Numbered from the stretch's first letter, positions 7,535-16,448 are shown. The stretch is 21,507 nt of DNA from JBELMB01 sp042088665 (GCA_042088665.1 JBELMB010000081.1:1-21507), one strand, 5' to 3'. The notes: generated from the letters alone by a model not told the origin. Program-made: numbers and translations.

Positions 7535-7900
7535 GGTGAAAAGATGCGGTGGGGGTCAGGCAATCTTTGAAAGGCGCTTCAGCACGAAACAGGTGCGATC
7601 ATGGGAGTGAGCATCGGATATCAGGCAGCGACGAAAAGATGTCTTACCGGTAGGTGCTGTTCACGCTGCAAGACGTCGAAGATGAGGCTGTGGCGCACGA
7701 GTTGTTACTTTGTTCGCGCTGAGCCGAAGCCAGCGCTTTGAATGAAGTGCATGAAAAGACGCAACCTGCCTTACGACCCTTGATCTCTAATCACCAGTGC
7801 TTCGAGAGCAGAGATGGGGTGGATGCCGCTCTCACCCTGACGGCATCGCGATGTGCCATACTCGTGGTGTCGAAGCACAAGCTGAAAGAGAGGGCATCGA
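7535..7900. other. Intergenic stretch between the BKACE operon and the IS110 remnant
   Basis: This holds no reading frame that I recognise. The part from about 7735 to 7900 probably is the left flank of the decayed IS110-type element, since the transposase frame opens at 7901 and such elements carry a long non-coding leader; the exact left end cannot be fixed because IS110 elements lack clear terminal inverted repeats. Confidence 0.4.
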
Positions 7901-8581
7901 TGGGAGACGTTAGCATCATCGGCGTCGATCTGGCAAAGAACGTGTCCAGGTGCATGGCGCGGCGGCGGACGGGTCCGTGCTGTTCCGGAAGAAGCTATCA
8001 CGACCGCAATTCGCCCGGTTCATGGCGCAGCAGCCGCTATGCCGCGTGGCGATTGAGGCCTGCGCGAGTGCCCATCACTGGGCGCGGGAGATGTCGCGGC
8101 ACGGACATGATGTCCGGCTGATCGCGCCGCACTACGTCAAGCCGTTCATCAAGCGCCAGAAGAACGATGCCGCCCTCGCCGAGGCCATTGTCGAGGCAGC
8201 GCTTCGGCCGACCATGCGGTTCGTGGAGCCGAAGACCGCGGACCAGCAGGCCCGGGCCATCGCGTTCCGGACGCGGGAGCAGCTCGTGAAACAGCGCGCC
8301 GAAACCGTGAACGCGCTGCGCTCGCATCTCTACGAGTTCGGCCATGTCGCGCCTGCGGGCATCGGGTTCGTGCCGCGCCTGGCAAAGGTGGTCGAGGACC
8401 CCGACACGGACATGCCTGAACACGGCGAGGCTCGCCGAAGGGTTCATGGCTGGCCCGGAAGCTGGAGCGCAAGCCGATCCCGGTCGTGGCGGTCGCACTG
8501 GCGAACAAGATGTCGCGGGGCATCTGGGCGATGCTGGCGCGGGACGAGGACTATCGTGGCCCGGTGCTGATCGGCTCCTGA
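7901..8581 (+). pseudogene. IS110-family transposase, frameshifted and internally deleted
   Basis: This is the remnant of a DEDD transposase of the IS110 family. It begins MGDVSIIGVDLAKN at 7901, carrying the first catalytic Asp. A one-base loss near 7945 shifts the frame; it continues as HGAAADGSVLFRKKLSRPQ, VAIEAC (the Glu), and APHYVKPFIKRQKNDAALAEAIVEAALRPT. The family normally has Asp-Ala-Ala-Asp-Ala here, so the last catalytic Asp is now Leu. After DPDTDMPE (to about 8420) a block of roughly 110 codons is missing, and the tail GSWLARKLERKP to YRGPVLIGS resumes in another frame, ending at TGA 8579-8581. The missing block includes most of the C-terminal Transposase_20 domain. The element cannot encode an active enzyme. 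Sizes are judged from family memory. Confidence 0.85.
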
Positions 8582-9677
8582 AGGGGCGGTGGGCAGACAT
8601 CGGGATCACCGAGTTGTGAGGAAGGCATGATCCGCATGAGCACATGATCGACATGATCCGGGTCGGGCAAACCAGAAACCTTCTCCGAGCCTCGAGCTCG
8701 CTGTTGGAGATGTGGCCCCGGTCCGCGCATCACCATCCCGGCCAGCGGCGCCATGTCAGCCGCATGAACAGGCCTCCCTATCGGCAGATTGCTTCACAAT
8801 CGCCTACCGGGCAGTGGACAAAAGTACGCACTCGATCAAATGTCCCGACGATCGGAAACTCCTTGCAAACCGAGCCGCATCCACAAAAGAAGGTTCGATC
8901 CCGGTCCCCTTCCCTCCGCCACCGAGCCTGCGAAAGTGTTCTCCCGATCCGGCTGTAGCCGGTTCTTTTCGTTATTTTCGAGGGTTATACGGGTGGGGCC
9001 GAAAACTGGCCCCTGCGCCAAGTGAGCCGGAAGCGGTAACGGGTATCCAGCGCACGGGCGACGGGGAGTGCTTCAAGTTCACCCCTTTGGTTTTCAACCC
9101 AGAAGTGCGCTTCAGCCTCGGTGTTGCCCATGATAAAGAGTCGCTCATCGCAGAGGACGATGGCCTCTGTCGGGCGAGGATTCGAACCAAACTGATGGGC
9201 CATACGCCCTCCTGGTTCAGGCCGCCATTGGCTACAAAAAAATCCTGCCGACGGTCATCTGCGGCCACCATGGCCAGAAACCTTCGTCAGAAACCGCCCC
9301 GAAGTTGGGGCTGCACATGCCGCCCTCCAGCCCGTCAGGTCTTCCAGGGCGCCGGTGCCCAGAACCAGCGCATCCCTGACGACCGCATGAGCCGCAACAG
9401 GGTTGGCCGGGTTCTTGGCGATGATCTTCCCGGCTATTCAGACTTTGTTCATCTGCGTTCGCTTATGGCCCGCTCGGATCTGGATCACCTGTCCTTGCCG
9501 GGGTTTCGCACTCGGTGTCGACGCCCAATCGCGCGTCAACGTAGGCTGACACACCTTCGTCCTGGAAGAGCACGTCGCCAAATCCCTTGCCAAAACAGAT
9601 ATGATGAGTCCCAATGCCTATGGGTAACATGCGTCAAGGCATGAAAAAATACGTCGAAACGATAGGGAGACCAAACT
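8582..9677. other. Scar region of decayed sequence without an intact gene
   Basis: About 1.1 kb separates the IS110 remnant from the peptide ABC operon. The first 150-200 bases probably are the right flank of the IS. A tRNA-Ser-like 3' end and a terminator follow at 8909-8969. On the minus strand, 8985-9203 reads MAHQFGSNPRPTEAI to RRGQFSAPPV, and frames around 9250-9435 and 9480-9620 are briefly open but broken by stops; I do not recognise any of them. A 310-codon plus-strand frame across the region is rich in Arg and Pro and looks non-coding. Just before the next gene, CATGC (9628-9632) and GCATG (9639-9643) form a small inverted repeat of unknown meaning. Confidence 0.5.
8949..8969 (+). 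terminator. Candidate terminator downstream of a tRNA-Ser-like 3' end
   Basis: The stem CCGGC/GCCGG with loop TGTA (8949-8962) is followed by TTCTTTT. It stands 27 bases after a sequence that ends like a serine tRNA acceptor (TCCCTCCGCCA, 8911-8921), the usual position for a tRNA terminator. No tRNA body is present upstream. Confidence 0.5.
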
Positions 9678-11249
9678 GTGCGAAGAATAATCAGAACACT
9701 TGCCGCTACGGCAGCGACGGCTGCGCTGTTGGCGACGTCATCTTGGGCTGAAGACCCCAAGCAAGGCGGCACGCTGACGATGGCACTGCAGCAAAACCCG
9801 CGCCACCTGAACCCCGCTGTGCAATCCGGCACAGCGACCGGCCAGCCCGGCACGCAGCTTTTTGCGTCGCTGTTGCGTTATGACGAAGGCTGGGAGCCGC
9901 AGCCCTACCTCGCTGAATCCTGGGAGGTGTCCGAAGACGGGCTGTCCGTGACGGTCAACCTTGTGAAAGGGGCGACGTTCCACGACGGCGCACCGATCAC
10001 ATCCGAAGACGTGGCGTTTTCCATCGACACGGTGAAAGCAAACCACCCGTTCAAATCGATGTTCGCGCCCGTGACCTCGGTGGAAACACCCGATGCCAGC
10101 ACCGCGATCCTGAAACTGTCAAAGCCGCACCCTGCCCTGCTGCTGGCGATGTCCTCGCAGCTTTTGTCGATCATCCCCAAGCACGTCTATGGCGACGGTC
10201 AGGACCCCAAGTCGCATCCCGCCAACTCCGAAGGCGTTGTCGGCTCTGGCCCGTTCAAGCTGGTCGAATTCAAGCGCGGCGAGCATGTGATCCTCGAGCG
10301 CTACGAGGACTACTTTATCGAAGGTCTGCCCTATCTGGACCGCATCGTCATGCGCATCCTTCCCGACGAATCCACGCGTGCGATCGCGCTGGAAAGTGGT
10401 GAATTGCAGATGTCGGGCTTTGAGTCCAACCCACGCAACATCGTGCGCCTGAAAAAGAACGATGGTCTGACGGTCAATTCTGATGGCTATGCCGCCATCG
10501 GTCCGGTGAACTGGCTGGCGTTCAACACCAAGGGCGAGATCACCGGCGATCCCAAGGTGCGTCAGGCGATTGCCTATGCCGTCGATCGCGAGTTCATCCT
10601 CAAGGCGTTGCAGCTTGGCACCGCTCCGGCGGCGCTGACGGGCATCCACCCCGGCAGCCCGTTCTATGACGACAGTGTCGAAGCCTACGATCTTGATCTC
10701 GACAAGGCGAACGCGCTGCTGGACGAGGCGGGCTATGCGCCCGGCGATGACGGCATGCGGTTCACGCTGACGGTGGACTACGGCTGGCCGGGCATGAAGC
10801 CATACGCGGAATACATGAAGCCACAGCTGAAAAAGATCGGCATCGATGTGGCTGTGCGCTCTTCGGCGGACTTCCCCACATGGGCCAAGCGGATCTCGAC
10901 ATGGGATTTCGACATGACCATGGACAACGTGTTCAACTGGGGTGATCCGGTGATCGGCGTGCACCGGACCTATAGCTCTGACAACATCAAGGAAGGTGTC
11001 ATCTGGTCCAACACGCAGCAGTATTCCAACGCACGTGTGGATGAACTGATGGAGGCCGCTGGCGCCACCAACGACCCGGCCGAGCGCAAGGCGCTTTATG
11101 CCGAGTTCCAGCAGATCGTCGCCGCGGAACTGCCGCTGTATCCGCTGTGGGCGTCGCCTTACAACACGGTGTCTTCGAACAGCGTCGGCAATGCGCCGGT
11201 CAGCGTTTGGGGCACATCCAGCCCACTGGACCGTGTTTATCTGAAGTAA
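9678..11249 (+). CDS. Peptide/nickel-type ABC transporter substrate-binding protein (SBP_bac_5)
   Basis: This 523-residue periplasmic binding protein of the DppA/OppA type (cluster C) delivers peptides, opines or other compounds to the permease encoded next. The first 24 residues are a Sec signal peptide ending SSWA, and the mature protein starts EDPKQGGTLTMAL. Family landmarks are LAESWEVSEDGLSVTVNL, GATFHDGAPITSEDVAFS and VGSGPFKLVEFKRGE, followed by VRQAIAYAVDRE. The GTG start at 9678 is supported by AGGGAGA (9664-9670) eight bases upstream. It leads a five-gene operon with two permeases and two ATPases. A strong terminator-like hairpin separates it from the permeases, which would give extra binding protein. 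The ligand cannot be read from sequence; the PLP enzyme at the operon end suggests an amino-acid derivative. Confidence 0.93.
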   Translation: MRRIIRTLAATAATAALLATSSWAEDPKQGGTLTMALQQNPRHLNPAVQSGTATGQPGTQLFASLLRYDEGWEPQPYLAESWEVSEDGLSVTVNLVKGATFHDGAPITSEDVAFSIDTVKANHPFKSMFAPVTSVETPDASTAILKLSKPHPALLLAMSSQLLSIIPKHVYGDGQDPKSHPANSEGVVGSGPFKLVEFKRGEHVILERYEDYFIEGLPYLDRIVMRILPDESTRAIALESGELQMSGFESNPRNIVRLKKNDGLTVNSDGYAAIGPVNWLAFNTKGEITGDPKVRQAIAYAVDREFILKALQLGTAPAALTGIHPGSPFYDDSVEAYDLDLDKANALLDEAGYAPGDDGMRFTLTVDYGWPGMKPYAEYMKPQLKKIGIDVAVRSSADFPTWAKRISTWDFDMTMDNVFNWGDPVIGVHRTYSSDNIKEGVIWSNTQQYSNARVDELMEAAGATNDPAERKALYAEFQQIVAAELPLYPLWASPYNTVSSNSVGNAPVSVWGTSSPLDRVYLK

Positions 11250-11268
11250 GGTCTCTCCGGACCTGTGC

Positions 11269-11304
11269 GCCCGGACCGGTCTTTCGGTCCGGGCCTGTCT
11301 TTTT
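11269..11304 (+). terminator. Strong hairpin between the binding-protein gene and the permease genes
   Basis: The perfect 10-bp stem GCCCGGACCG (11269-11278) and CGGTCCGGGC (11285-11294) has a 6-base loop, followed after four bases by TCTTTTT (11298-11304). It is a good intrinsic terminator, acting either as a partial terminator or as a 3' stabiliser so that the binding protein is made in excess over the downstream subunits. Confidence 0.75.
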
Positions 11305-11327
11305 CCTCTGACACTTGGAACGCCTTG

Positions 11328-12305
11328 ATGGGCTTTGGCAAAATCCTCGCAAAACGCATTGGCTACGGCCTTGTTTTGCTGGTCGCGGTTGTCGTGCTGA
11401 ACTTTACCTTGATCACCATCGCGCCGGGCGATGTGGCCGATTCAATTGCCGGCGACATGGGCGGGGCCGACGCCAGCATTCTGGCCGAGATCCGCCAGCG
11501 CTATGGGCTGGATCAGCCCTTTGTCGTGCAGCTGTGGCGGTATCTGCAATCGGTTGCGATGCTCGACCTCGGGTATTCGTATTTCTACAACGCCCCCGTG
11601 ACCGAACTGATCCTTGAGCGCCTTCCCGCCACGCTATTGCTGGTGTTTTCCTCGCAGATCCTCGCCATTGCCCTCGGCATGCTGCTGGGCGTGATGGCCG
11701 CGAGCAAGCCGAACAGTCTGGTCAACCTCATCGTGACCTTCCTGTCGCTGTTCGGCTTTGCCGCACCTGTCTTCTGGACAGGCATCCTGTTGATCATCCT
11801 CTTCGTGTCGGTCTGGCCTGTCTTCCCCGTGGGCGGCATGATGAGCGCATCCCTGCTGGAGGCGGCTTGGTACACGCAATGGATCAACATCGCCTATCAC
11901 CTCGTGTTGCCGATGGTGACCCTGGCCTCGATCTATCTTGCGCTGTATTCCCGGCTGACGCGGGCCTCTATGCAAGAAGTGCTTGGCAGCGATTACATCC
12001 GCACCGCGCGCGCCAAGGGACTGGCCGAAAACAAGGTGTTCTACAAACACGCGCTCAAGAACTCCCTTGGCCCCCTTGTGACGGTTGCGGGTCTGCAGTT
12101 CTCAGCGGTGATTTCGGGCGCTGTGGTGGTCGAGGCGGTCTTTAGCTGGCCGGGACTTGGCACCCTTGCGCTGCAATCGATCCTTGCGCGCGACACGCCC
12201 ACGATCATGGGCATCCTGTTCTTTTCATCGCTTGTGGTGATTGTCGTGAACATCATCACCGATCTGGTCCTGCGCCTGATCGATCCACGCATTCGCACCG
12301 GCTAG
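11328..12305 (+). CDS. ABC transporter permease, DppB type
   Basis: This 325-residue inner-membrane subunit of the peptide-type importer has an N-terminal membrane segment, the DppB-type domain (RYGLDQPFVVQLWRYL), and five further segments. The cytoplasmic EAA loop that docks the ATPase reads SDYIRTARAKGL (about residues 220-231). It ends in LRLIDPRIRTG, as is usual. ATG 11328 is chosen over an upstream in-frame start at 11265 because that start lies inside the terminator hairpin; no strong ribosome site is seen, only AACG-rich sequence, so translation may be modest. The dppC-type gene follows 9 bp after the stop. Confidence 0.93.
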   Translation: MGFGKILAKRIGYGLVLLVAVVVLNFTLITIAPGDVADSIAGDMGGADASILAEIRQRYGLDQPFVVQLWRYLQSVAMLDLGYSYFYNAPVTELILERLPATLLLVFSSQILAIALGMLLGVMAASKPNSLVNLIVTFLSLFGFAAPVFWTGILLIILFVSVWPVFPVGGMMSASLLEAAWYTQWINIAYHLVLPMVTLASIYLALYSRLTRASMQEVLGSDYIRTARAKGLAENKVFYKHALKNSLGPLVTVAGLQFSAVISGAVVVEAVFSWPGLGTLALQSILARDTPTIMGILFFSSLVVIVVNIITDLVLRLIDPRIRTG

Positions 12306-12314
12306 GACCCTGAT

Positions 12315-13196
12315 ATGACTGAAACTTCAGCCGACGATCTGGAACCGATCAAGGTCACGAGCCCGTGGCGCGAAATGGTCGTGATGTTCTTTCGCAACTA
12401 TGCCGCCGTGGCGGGGCTGATCCTGTTGATCGCGATCATCCTTTTTGTCTTTGTCGGGCCGCTGCTGCACCCGGTCGACCCCTTTGAAATGGTCTGGGCC
12501 CCCTTCACCTATCCGATGCAGGAAGGCTTTGCCTTGGGCACGGATTACCTTGGCCGTGACATCATGGCCGCGATGATGACGGGGGGTCAGGTGTCCATGG
12601 CCATCGGGCTTGCGGCGGCGCTGGTGTCCTTGATCATCGGCGTCTCGGTTGGCGCATTCGCGGGCTACTACGGCGGCGTGATCGAAGAAGTGCTGATGCG
12701 TTTCACGGAGTTTTTTCAGGTGCTGCCGACCTTGCTGTTTTCGATGGTCATCGTCGCTCTGTTCGGCGCCTCGCTGCTGACCGTGACACTGGCCATTGGC
12801 GTTGTCAGTTGGACGGCGGTGGCGCGCGTGACCCGCTCTGAATTTCTGCGCATCCGCGAGATGGAATATGTGGCCGCGGCACGGTCGGGCTCTGCCAAGG
12901 ATCTCTATCTGATCTTCAAGGTGATCCTGCCCAACGCCCTTCCGCCCATTGTGGTGCAGGCCAACCTCATGGTCGGCTCCGCGATCCTGTTCGAGGCCGC
13001 GCTGAGCTTTCTGGGCCTGTCGGATCCCAACGTCATGAGTTGGGGGCAGGTCATCGGCTCGAACCGGCCCTATATTCTGGATGCAGGTTTTGCCGTCGCG
13101 ATCCCCGGTTTCGCGATCTTTCTCACCGTGCTGGCCATTTCGCTCGTGGGGGATGGTCTGAACGACGCCCTGAACCCGAAACTGAGGCAGCGCTGA
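12315..13196 (+). CDS. ABC transporter permease, DppC type
   Basis: This 293-residue second membrane subunit pairs with the DppB-type protein. It has the N-terminal OppC-like segment (AAVAGLILLIAIILFVFVGP), the lead-in ALGTDYLGRDIMAAMM, and the EAA loop MEYVAAARSGSA (about 177-188), followed by LPNALPPIVVQANLMVGSAIL and ALSFLGLSDPNVMSWG, all standard for the family. AGGA (12304-12307) overlaps the upstream stop and serves ATG 12315. Its stop TGA (13194-13196) shares one base with the next ATG, so translation of the ATPase is coupled. Confidence 0.95.
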   Translation: MTETSADDLEPIKVTSPWREMVVMFFRNYAAVAGLILLIAIILFVFVGPLLHPVDPFEMVWAPFTYPMQEGFALGTDYLGRDIMAAMMTGGQVSMAIGLAAALVSLIIGVSVGAFAGYYGGVIEEVLMRFTEFFQVLPTLLFSMVIVALFGASLLTVTLAIGVVSWTAVARVTRSEFLRIREMEYVAAARSGSAKDLYLIFKVILPNALPPIVVQANLMVGSAILFEAALSFLGLSDPNVMSWGQVIGSNRPYILDAGFAVAIPGFAIFLTVLAISLVGDGLNDALNPKLRQR

Positions 13197-14191
13197 TGGC
13201 GGATCCCTTGCTGCAGGTCACGGACCTTGTTGTCGATTTCAAGACCCGCGCGGGCAACGCACGGGTACTGGATCATGTCTCGCTCGAGGTCGAGGAAAGC
13301 AAGATCCTCGGGATTGTCGGCGAGTCGGGGTGCGGCAAATCCATGACGGCCCTGTCGATCATGGGTTTGGTGCCCAGCCCACCGGGGCAGATCACGTCGG
13401 GCTCGATCAAACTGGCGGGCCGCGAAATGGTCGGCATGGACATCGACAGCTTGCGCAAGATCCGCGGCAAAGAGATCGGGATGATCTTTCAGGAGCCGAT
13501 GACCTCGCTCAACCCGGTGTTTACGGTTGGTGAACAAATCGCGGAAAGCGTCCGACTGCACGAGGGCGCATCCGCCAAGGCGGCCCATGCGCGCGCCGTG
13601 GACATGCTGAAATCCGTCGAAATCCCGGAGGCCGAGACGCGGGCCAATGCCTATCCGCACCAACTGTCCGGCGGGATGCGGCAACGGGTGATGATTGCCA
13701 TGGCGCTGGCCTGCCGCCCCCGCGTGCTGATCGCGGATGAGCCGACAACGGCGCTGGACACCACGGTGCAGGCGCAGATCTTCGATCTGTTGCAGAGCCT
13801 GCAGGACGAGACGGGCACGGCAATCGTCATGATCACGCATGACATGGGCGCAATTGCCGAACTCGCAGATACGGTTGCGGTCATGTATGCGGGCCGCGTC
13901 GTCGAGATGGGCAAGGTGGATACGGTCCTCACGCATCCCGATCATCCCTATACCAAGGGTCTGATTGCCTGCGTGCCGCATCTGTCTCACACCCCCGAAC
14001 CCACGCGCGCGCGTTTGATGGAAATACCCGGCGTGGTGCCCGCGTTGACCGATCTGGGCAACGGCTGCGCCTTTGCCCCGCGCTGCAATGTGGCCATGGC
14101 AAAGTGCAAGACAGACAAGCCATACCTGAGCGCCACGCAAGACGACCATCTTGCCGCGTGCTGGGCTGCCGACCAGGAGTTGGCGGGATGA
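13196..14191 (+). CDS. ABC transporter ATP-binding protein, DppD type
   Basis: This 331-residue ATPase powers the peptide-type importer from the cytoplasmic side. It has Walker A GESGCGKS (42-49), Q-loop MIFQEPM (96-102), signature LSGGMRQRV (157-165), Walker B VLIADEP (177-183) and the switch His in ITHDMG (H215). The C-terminal oligopeptide-transporter extension includes HPYTKGLIACVPHL and the Cys-rich CAFAPRCNVAMAKC, which in relatives holds an iron-sulphur cluster. ATG 13196 overlaps the dppC-type stop; a longer frame starting at 13040 runs within the permease and is rejected. The stop overlaps the next ATG by four bases (ATGA). Confidence 0.95.
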   Translation: MADPLLQVTDLVVDFKTRAGNARVLDHVSLEVEESKILGIVGESGCGKSMTALSIMGLVPSPPGQITSGSIKLAGREMVGMDIDSLRKIRGKEIGMIFQEPMTSLNPVFTVGEQIAESVRLHEGASAKAAHARAVDMLKSVEIPEAETRANAYPHQLSGGMRQRVMIAMALACRPRVLIADEPTTALDTTVQAQIFDLLQSLQDETGTAIVMITHDMGAIAELADTVAVMYAGRVVEMGKVDTVLTHPDHPYTKGLIACVPHLSHTPEPTRARLMEIPGVVPALTDLGNGCAFAPRCNVAMAKCKTDKPYLSATQDDHLAACWAADQELAG

Positions 14192-15168
14192 GCGCACAGG
14201 ACACGGCCCTGAAGGTCGATGGGCTGAAGGTCCATTTCGGCGGGAAAAAAGGCCTCCTTGGCGGGAAGAGCAAAACGGTTCACGCGGTTGACGGGGTCAG
14301 CTTTGATGTGCCTGCGGGCACGACCTTTGGCATTGTCGGCGAAAGCGGATCCGGCAAATCGACAACCGCGCTGGCGATCATGCGGCTGGTGCACATAACG
14401 GACGGCAAGGTCACGTTGCGCGACACAGCGCTCAGCGACCTGAGCGGCGAGGCGCTGCGCGCGGCGCGATCGCGGTTTCAGATCATCTTTCAGGATCCCT
14501 ATTCTTCGTTGGATCCGCGCAAGCGGGCCGGTGTGATCGTCAGGGAGCCGCTGGACCTGATGAAGATCGGCACGCCGCAGGAACGCGACGCCAAGGTCGC
14601 GGATCTGTTTCGGCAGGTCGGGCTGCGCCCCGAACAACAGGCCCTGTTCCCGCACCAGTTTTCAGGCGGCCAGCGCCAGCGCCTCGGGTTGGCGCGCGCG
14701 CTGTCGACGCGGCCCGAGTTGATCGTCTGTGACGAACCGGTCTCGGCATTGGACGTGGCGATTCAGGCGCAGATCCTCAACCTGATGACGGATCTGCAAA
14801 AAGACCTTGGGCTGACCTATCTGTTCATCTCGCACGATCTGGGTGTGGTGCAGCATATCTGCGATACCATTGCGGTGATGTATCTGGGCCAGATCGTCGA
14901 GCTTGCCGACCGCGTGAGCCTGTTCACCAATCCACGCCACCCCTACACAAAGGCGCTGCTGAGTGCGGTGCCATCTGTGCATGGCAACAAGCGGGACCGC
15001 CGCACCCGCACGCGTCTGCAAGGGGATCCGCCCAGCCCGATCAACCTGCCCAAAGGCTGCCGCTTTGCCTCGCGGTGTCCGATTGCACAAGACCGTTGCC
15101 ACGACGCGCCGCCGCCGCTGAAGTCCGACGCAGATGGCCATAAGGTCGCCTGTTTCCTCGCGGACTAG
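14188..15168 (+). CDS. ABC transporter ATP-binding protein, DppF type
   Basis: This 326-residue second ATPase forms a heterodimer with the DppD-type protein. It has Walker A GESGSGKS (51-58), IIFQDPYSSLDPR (99-111) with the Q-loop, signature FSGGQRQRL (158-166), Walker B IVCDEP (179-184) and SHDLG with the switch His. The C-terminal extension HPYTKALLSAVPSV and CRFASRCPIAQDRC matches the oligopeptide family. An insertion GGKKGLLGGKSKT after the first strand is typical of DppF-type proteins. ATG 14188 sits in the ATGA overlap with the previous gene. The PLP-enzyme gene follows after a 77-bp gap, in the same direction. Confidence 0.95.
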   Translation: MSAQDTALKVDGLKVHFGGKKGLLGGKSKTVHAVDGVSFDVPAGTTFGIVGESGSGKSTTALAIMRLVHITDGKVTLRDTALSDLSGEALRAARSRFQIIFQDPYSSLDPRKRAGVIVREPLDLMKIGTPQERDAKVADLFRQVGLRPEQQALFPHQFSGGQRQRLGLARALSTRPELIVCDEPVSALDVAIQAQILNLMTDLQKDLGLTYLFISHDLGVVQHICDTIAVMYLGQIVELADRVSLFTNPRHPYTKALLSAVPSVHGNKRDRRTRTRLQGDPPSPINLPKGCRFASRCPIAQDRCHDAPPPLKSDADGHKVACFLAD

Positions 15169-15245
15169 CGCAGCAAAGGGCCATGGCCCCTTCGCGGCAG
15201 TTGCGCGCTGCAAGGCGCCCGGGTGATTTTACACAAGGACTACAA

Positions 15246-16406
15246 ATGGCACATCGCAGCAACAAGGACCTGTCCCCCGCCACAAAACTGGCGCAGGCGT
15301 TGAGGTTTCTGGACGGTGAAACCGGGGCGATTGTGCCACCGCTGCAACCCTCCGCCACCTATGCAAGGGACGCCAATTACGACGTCCGAAAACCCTATAT
15401 CTACCGGCGCGACAGCAACCAGACCACCGAACAGGCCGAGGCAATCATTGCCGATCTCGAAGGGGCGGCGGACTCGCTCCTGTTTGCGTCCGGCATGTCG
15501 GCGGCCACAGCCGTAATGGAACAATTGGCCGCCCATGCGCATGTCGTCGTGCCCGAGGTCATGTACCACGGTGTGCTGGATCAGTTTCAGAGTTTTGCGG
15601 CCAAGGATCGGCTGGAGGTCAGCTATTACACCGCGGGCAATCTGGAGGACATGGCAGCCAGGGTGCTGCCCGGCAAGACGGCGCTTGTCTGGGTCGAAAG
15701 CCCCAACAACCCCAACTGGGATGTGACGGATATCGCGGCGGCGGCCGAGATTGCCCATACGGCCGGGGCCAAGCTGTTTGTTGACGGCACAGGCACCCCG
15801 CCCTGCGCCACGCGGGCGTTGGATCTGGGGGCTGATATCTCGTTCCATTCCGCCACCAAATACCTGAACGGGCATTCGGACGTGACCGCCGGTGTGTTGT
15901 CGGTAAGGGACACGGGCGCGTATTGGGACGAGATCGCTCATGTGCGCAAAATGCAAGGCACGGTGCTGAACACCTGGGATGCCTGGCTGCTAATCCGTGG
16001 CATGCGGACGCTGATGCTGCGCTATGAGCGGGCCACCGAGAATGCGCTTAAGATTGCGACCTATCTCGAGACGCATCCAAAGGTGGATCAGGTCATGTAT
16101 CCCGGCCTGCCGTCGCACCCCGATCACGAGATCGCAAAGCGCCAGACGGACGGCATGTATGGCGGCATGATGTCGATCATCGTGACCGGCACCGAGCAGA
16201 CAGCCGTTGATACCGCCCGGTATTGCGAACTGTTCTATCCCGCGACCTCGCTCGGCGGGGTGGAAAGCCTGATCGAGCATCGCAAAACCGTCTCGGGTGA
16301 GGGGTTTCCGGTGCATCCGCGCCTGTTGCGCCTCTCCATCGGGATCGAGGATGCCGCTGATCTGATCAACGATCTGGATCAGGCTTTGGCGCGAGCTGCC
16401 GCCTAG
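15246..16406 (+). CDS. PLP-dependent enzyme of the cystathionine gamma-synthase (Cys/Met metabolism) family
   Basis: This 386-residue fold-type I PLP enzyme belongs to the Cys_Met_Meta_PP family. The PLP-binding Lys is K205 in SFHSATKYLNGHSD, and FASGMSAA (80-87) is the phosphate-binding segment. LFVDGTGTPP (177-186) carries the ring-contacting Asp but has Gly where most relatives have Asn (V-D-N-T). SLGGVESLIEHR and LLRLSIGIED near the C-terminus give the substrate-carboxylate region with the conserved Arg. ATG 15246 has AAGGA (15234-15238) upstream; a longer in-frame start at 15183 has none. Family reactions include gamma-elimination, gamma-replacement and beta-lysis of sulphur amino acids. 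Following a peptide-type importer, it may degrade the imported compound. The exact reaction is not determinable. Confidence 0.9.
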   Translation: MAHRSNKDLSPATKLAQALRFLDGETGAIVPPLQPSATYARDANYDVRKPYIYRRDSNQTTEQAEAIIADLEGAADSLLFASGMSAATAVMEQLAAHAHVVVPEVMYHGVLDQFQSFAAKDRLEVSYYTAGNLEDMAARVLPGKTALVWVESPNNPNWDVTDIAAAAEIAHTAGAKLFVDGTGTPPCATRALDLGADISFHSATKYLNGHSDVTAGVLSVRDTGAYWDEIAHVRKMQGTVLNTWDAWLLIRGMRTLMLRYERATENALKIATYLETHPKVDQVMYPGLPSHPDHEIAKRQTDGMYGGMMSIIVTGTEQTAVDTARYCELFYPATSLGGVESLIEHRKTVSGEGFPVHPRLLRLSIGIEDAADLINDLDQALARAAA

Positions 16407-16407
16407 G

Positions 16408-16436
16408 TCCGTTGGCGCGCGCGCTGCGCCAATGGA
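16408..16436. terminator. Hairpin after the PLP-enzyme gene, possible bidirectional terminator
   Basis: An 11-bp stem TCCGTTGGCGC (16408-16418) and GCGCCAATGGA (16426-16436), with one G:U pair and a 7-base loop, starts two bases after the stop codon. There is no T-run on the plus strand, so it may act mainly as a 3' stabiliser. It also separates the convergent minus-strand pseudogene. Confidence 0.45.
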
Positions 16437-16448
16437 CATACGGGTCTA

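Noticed and set aside
8880..8921. A complete serine tRNA gene
   Set aside because: No complementary 5' acceptor (GGAGGGA) or anticodon arm is found upstream, and the T-arm-to-CCA spacing is five bases too long; only a 3' resemblance remains.
8712..9644. Plus-strand reading frame of 310 codons in the scar region
   Set aside because: Its composition is dominated by Arg, Pro and Ser without domains, it runs through a terminator, and shows no ribosome site.
13040..13195. N-terminal extension of the DppD-type ATPase
   Set aside because: It overlaps the permease gene in another frame, and the ATPase family normally starts just before the first strand at MADPLLQV.
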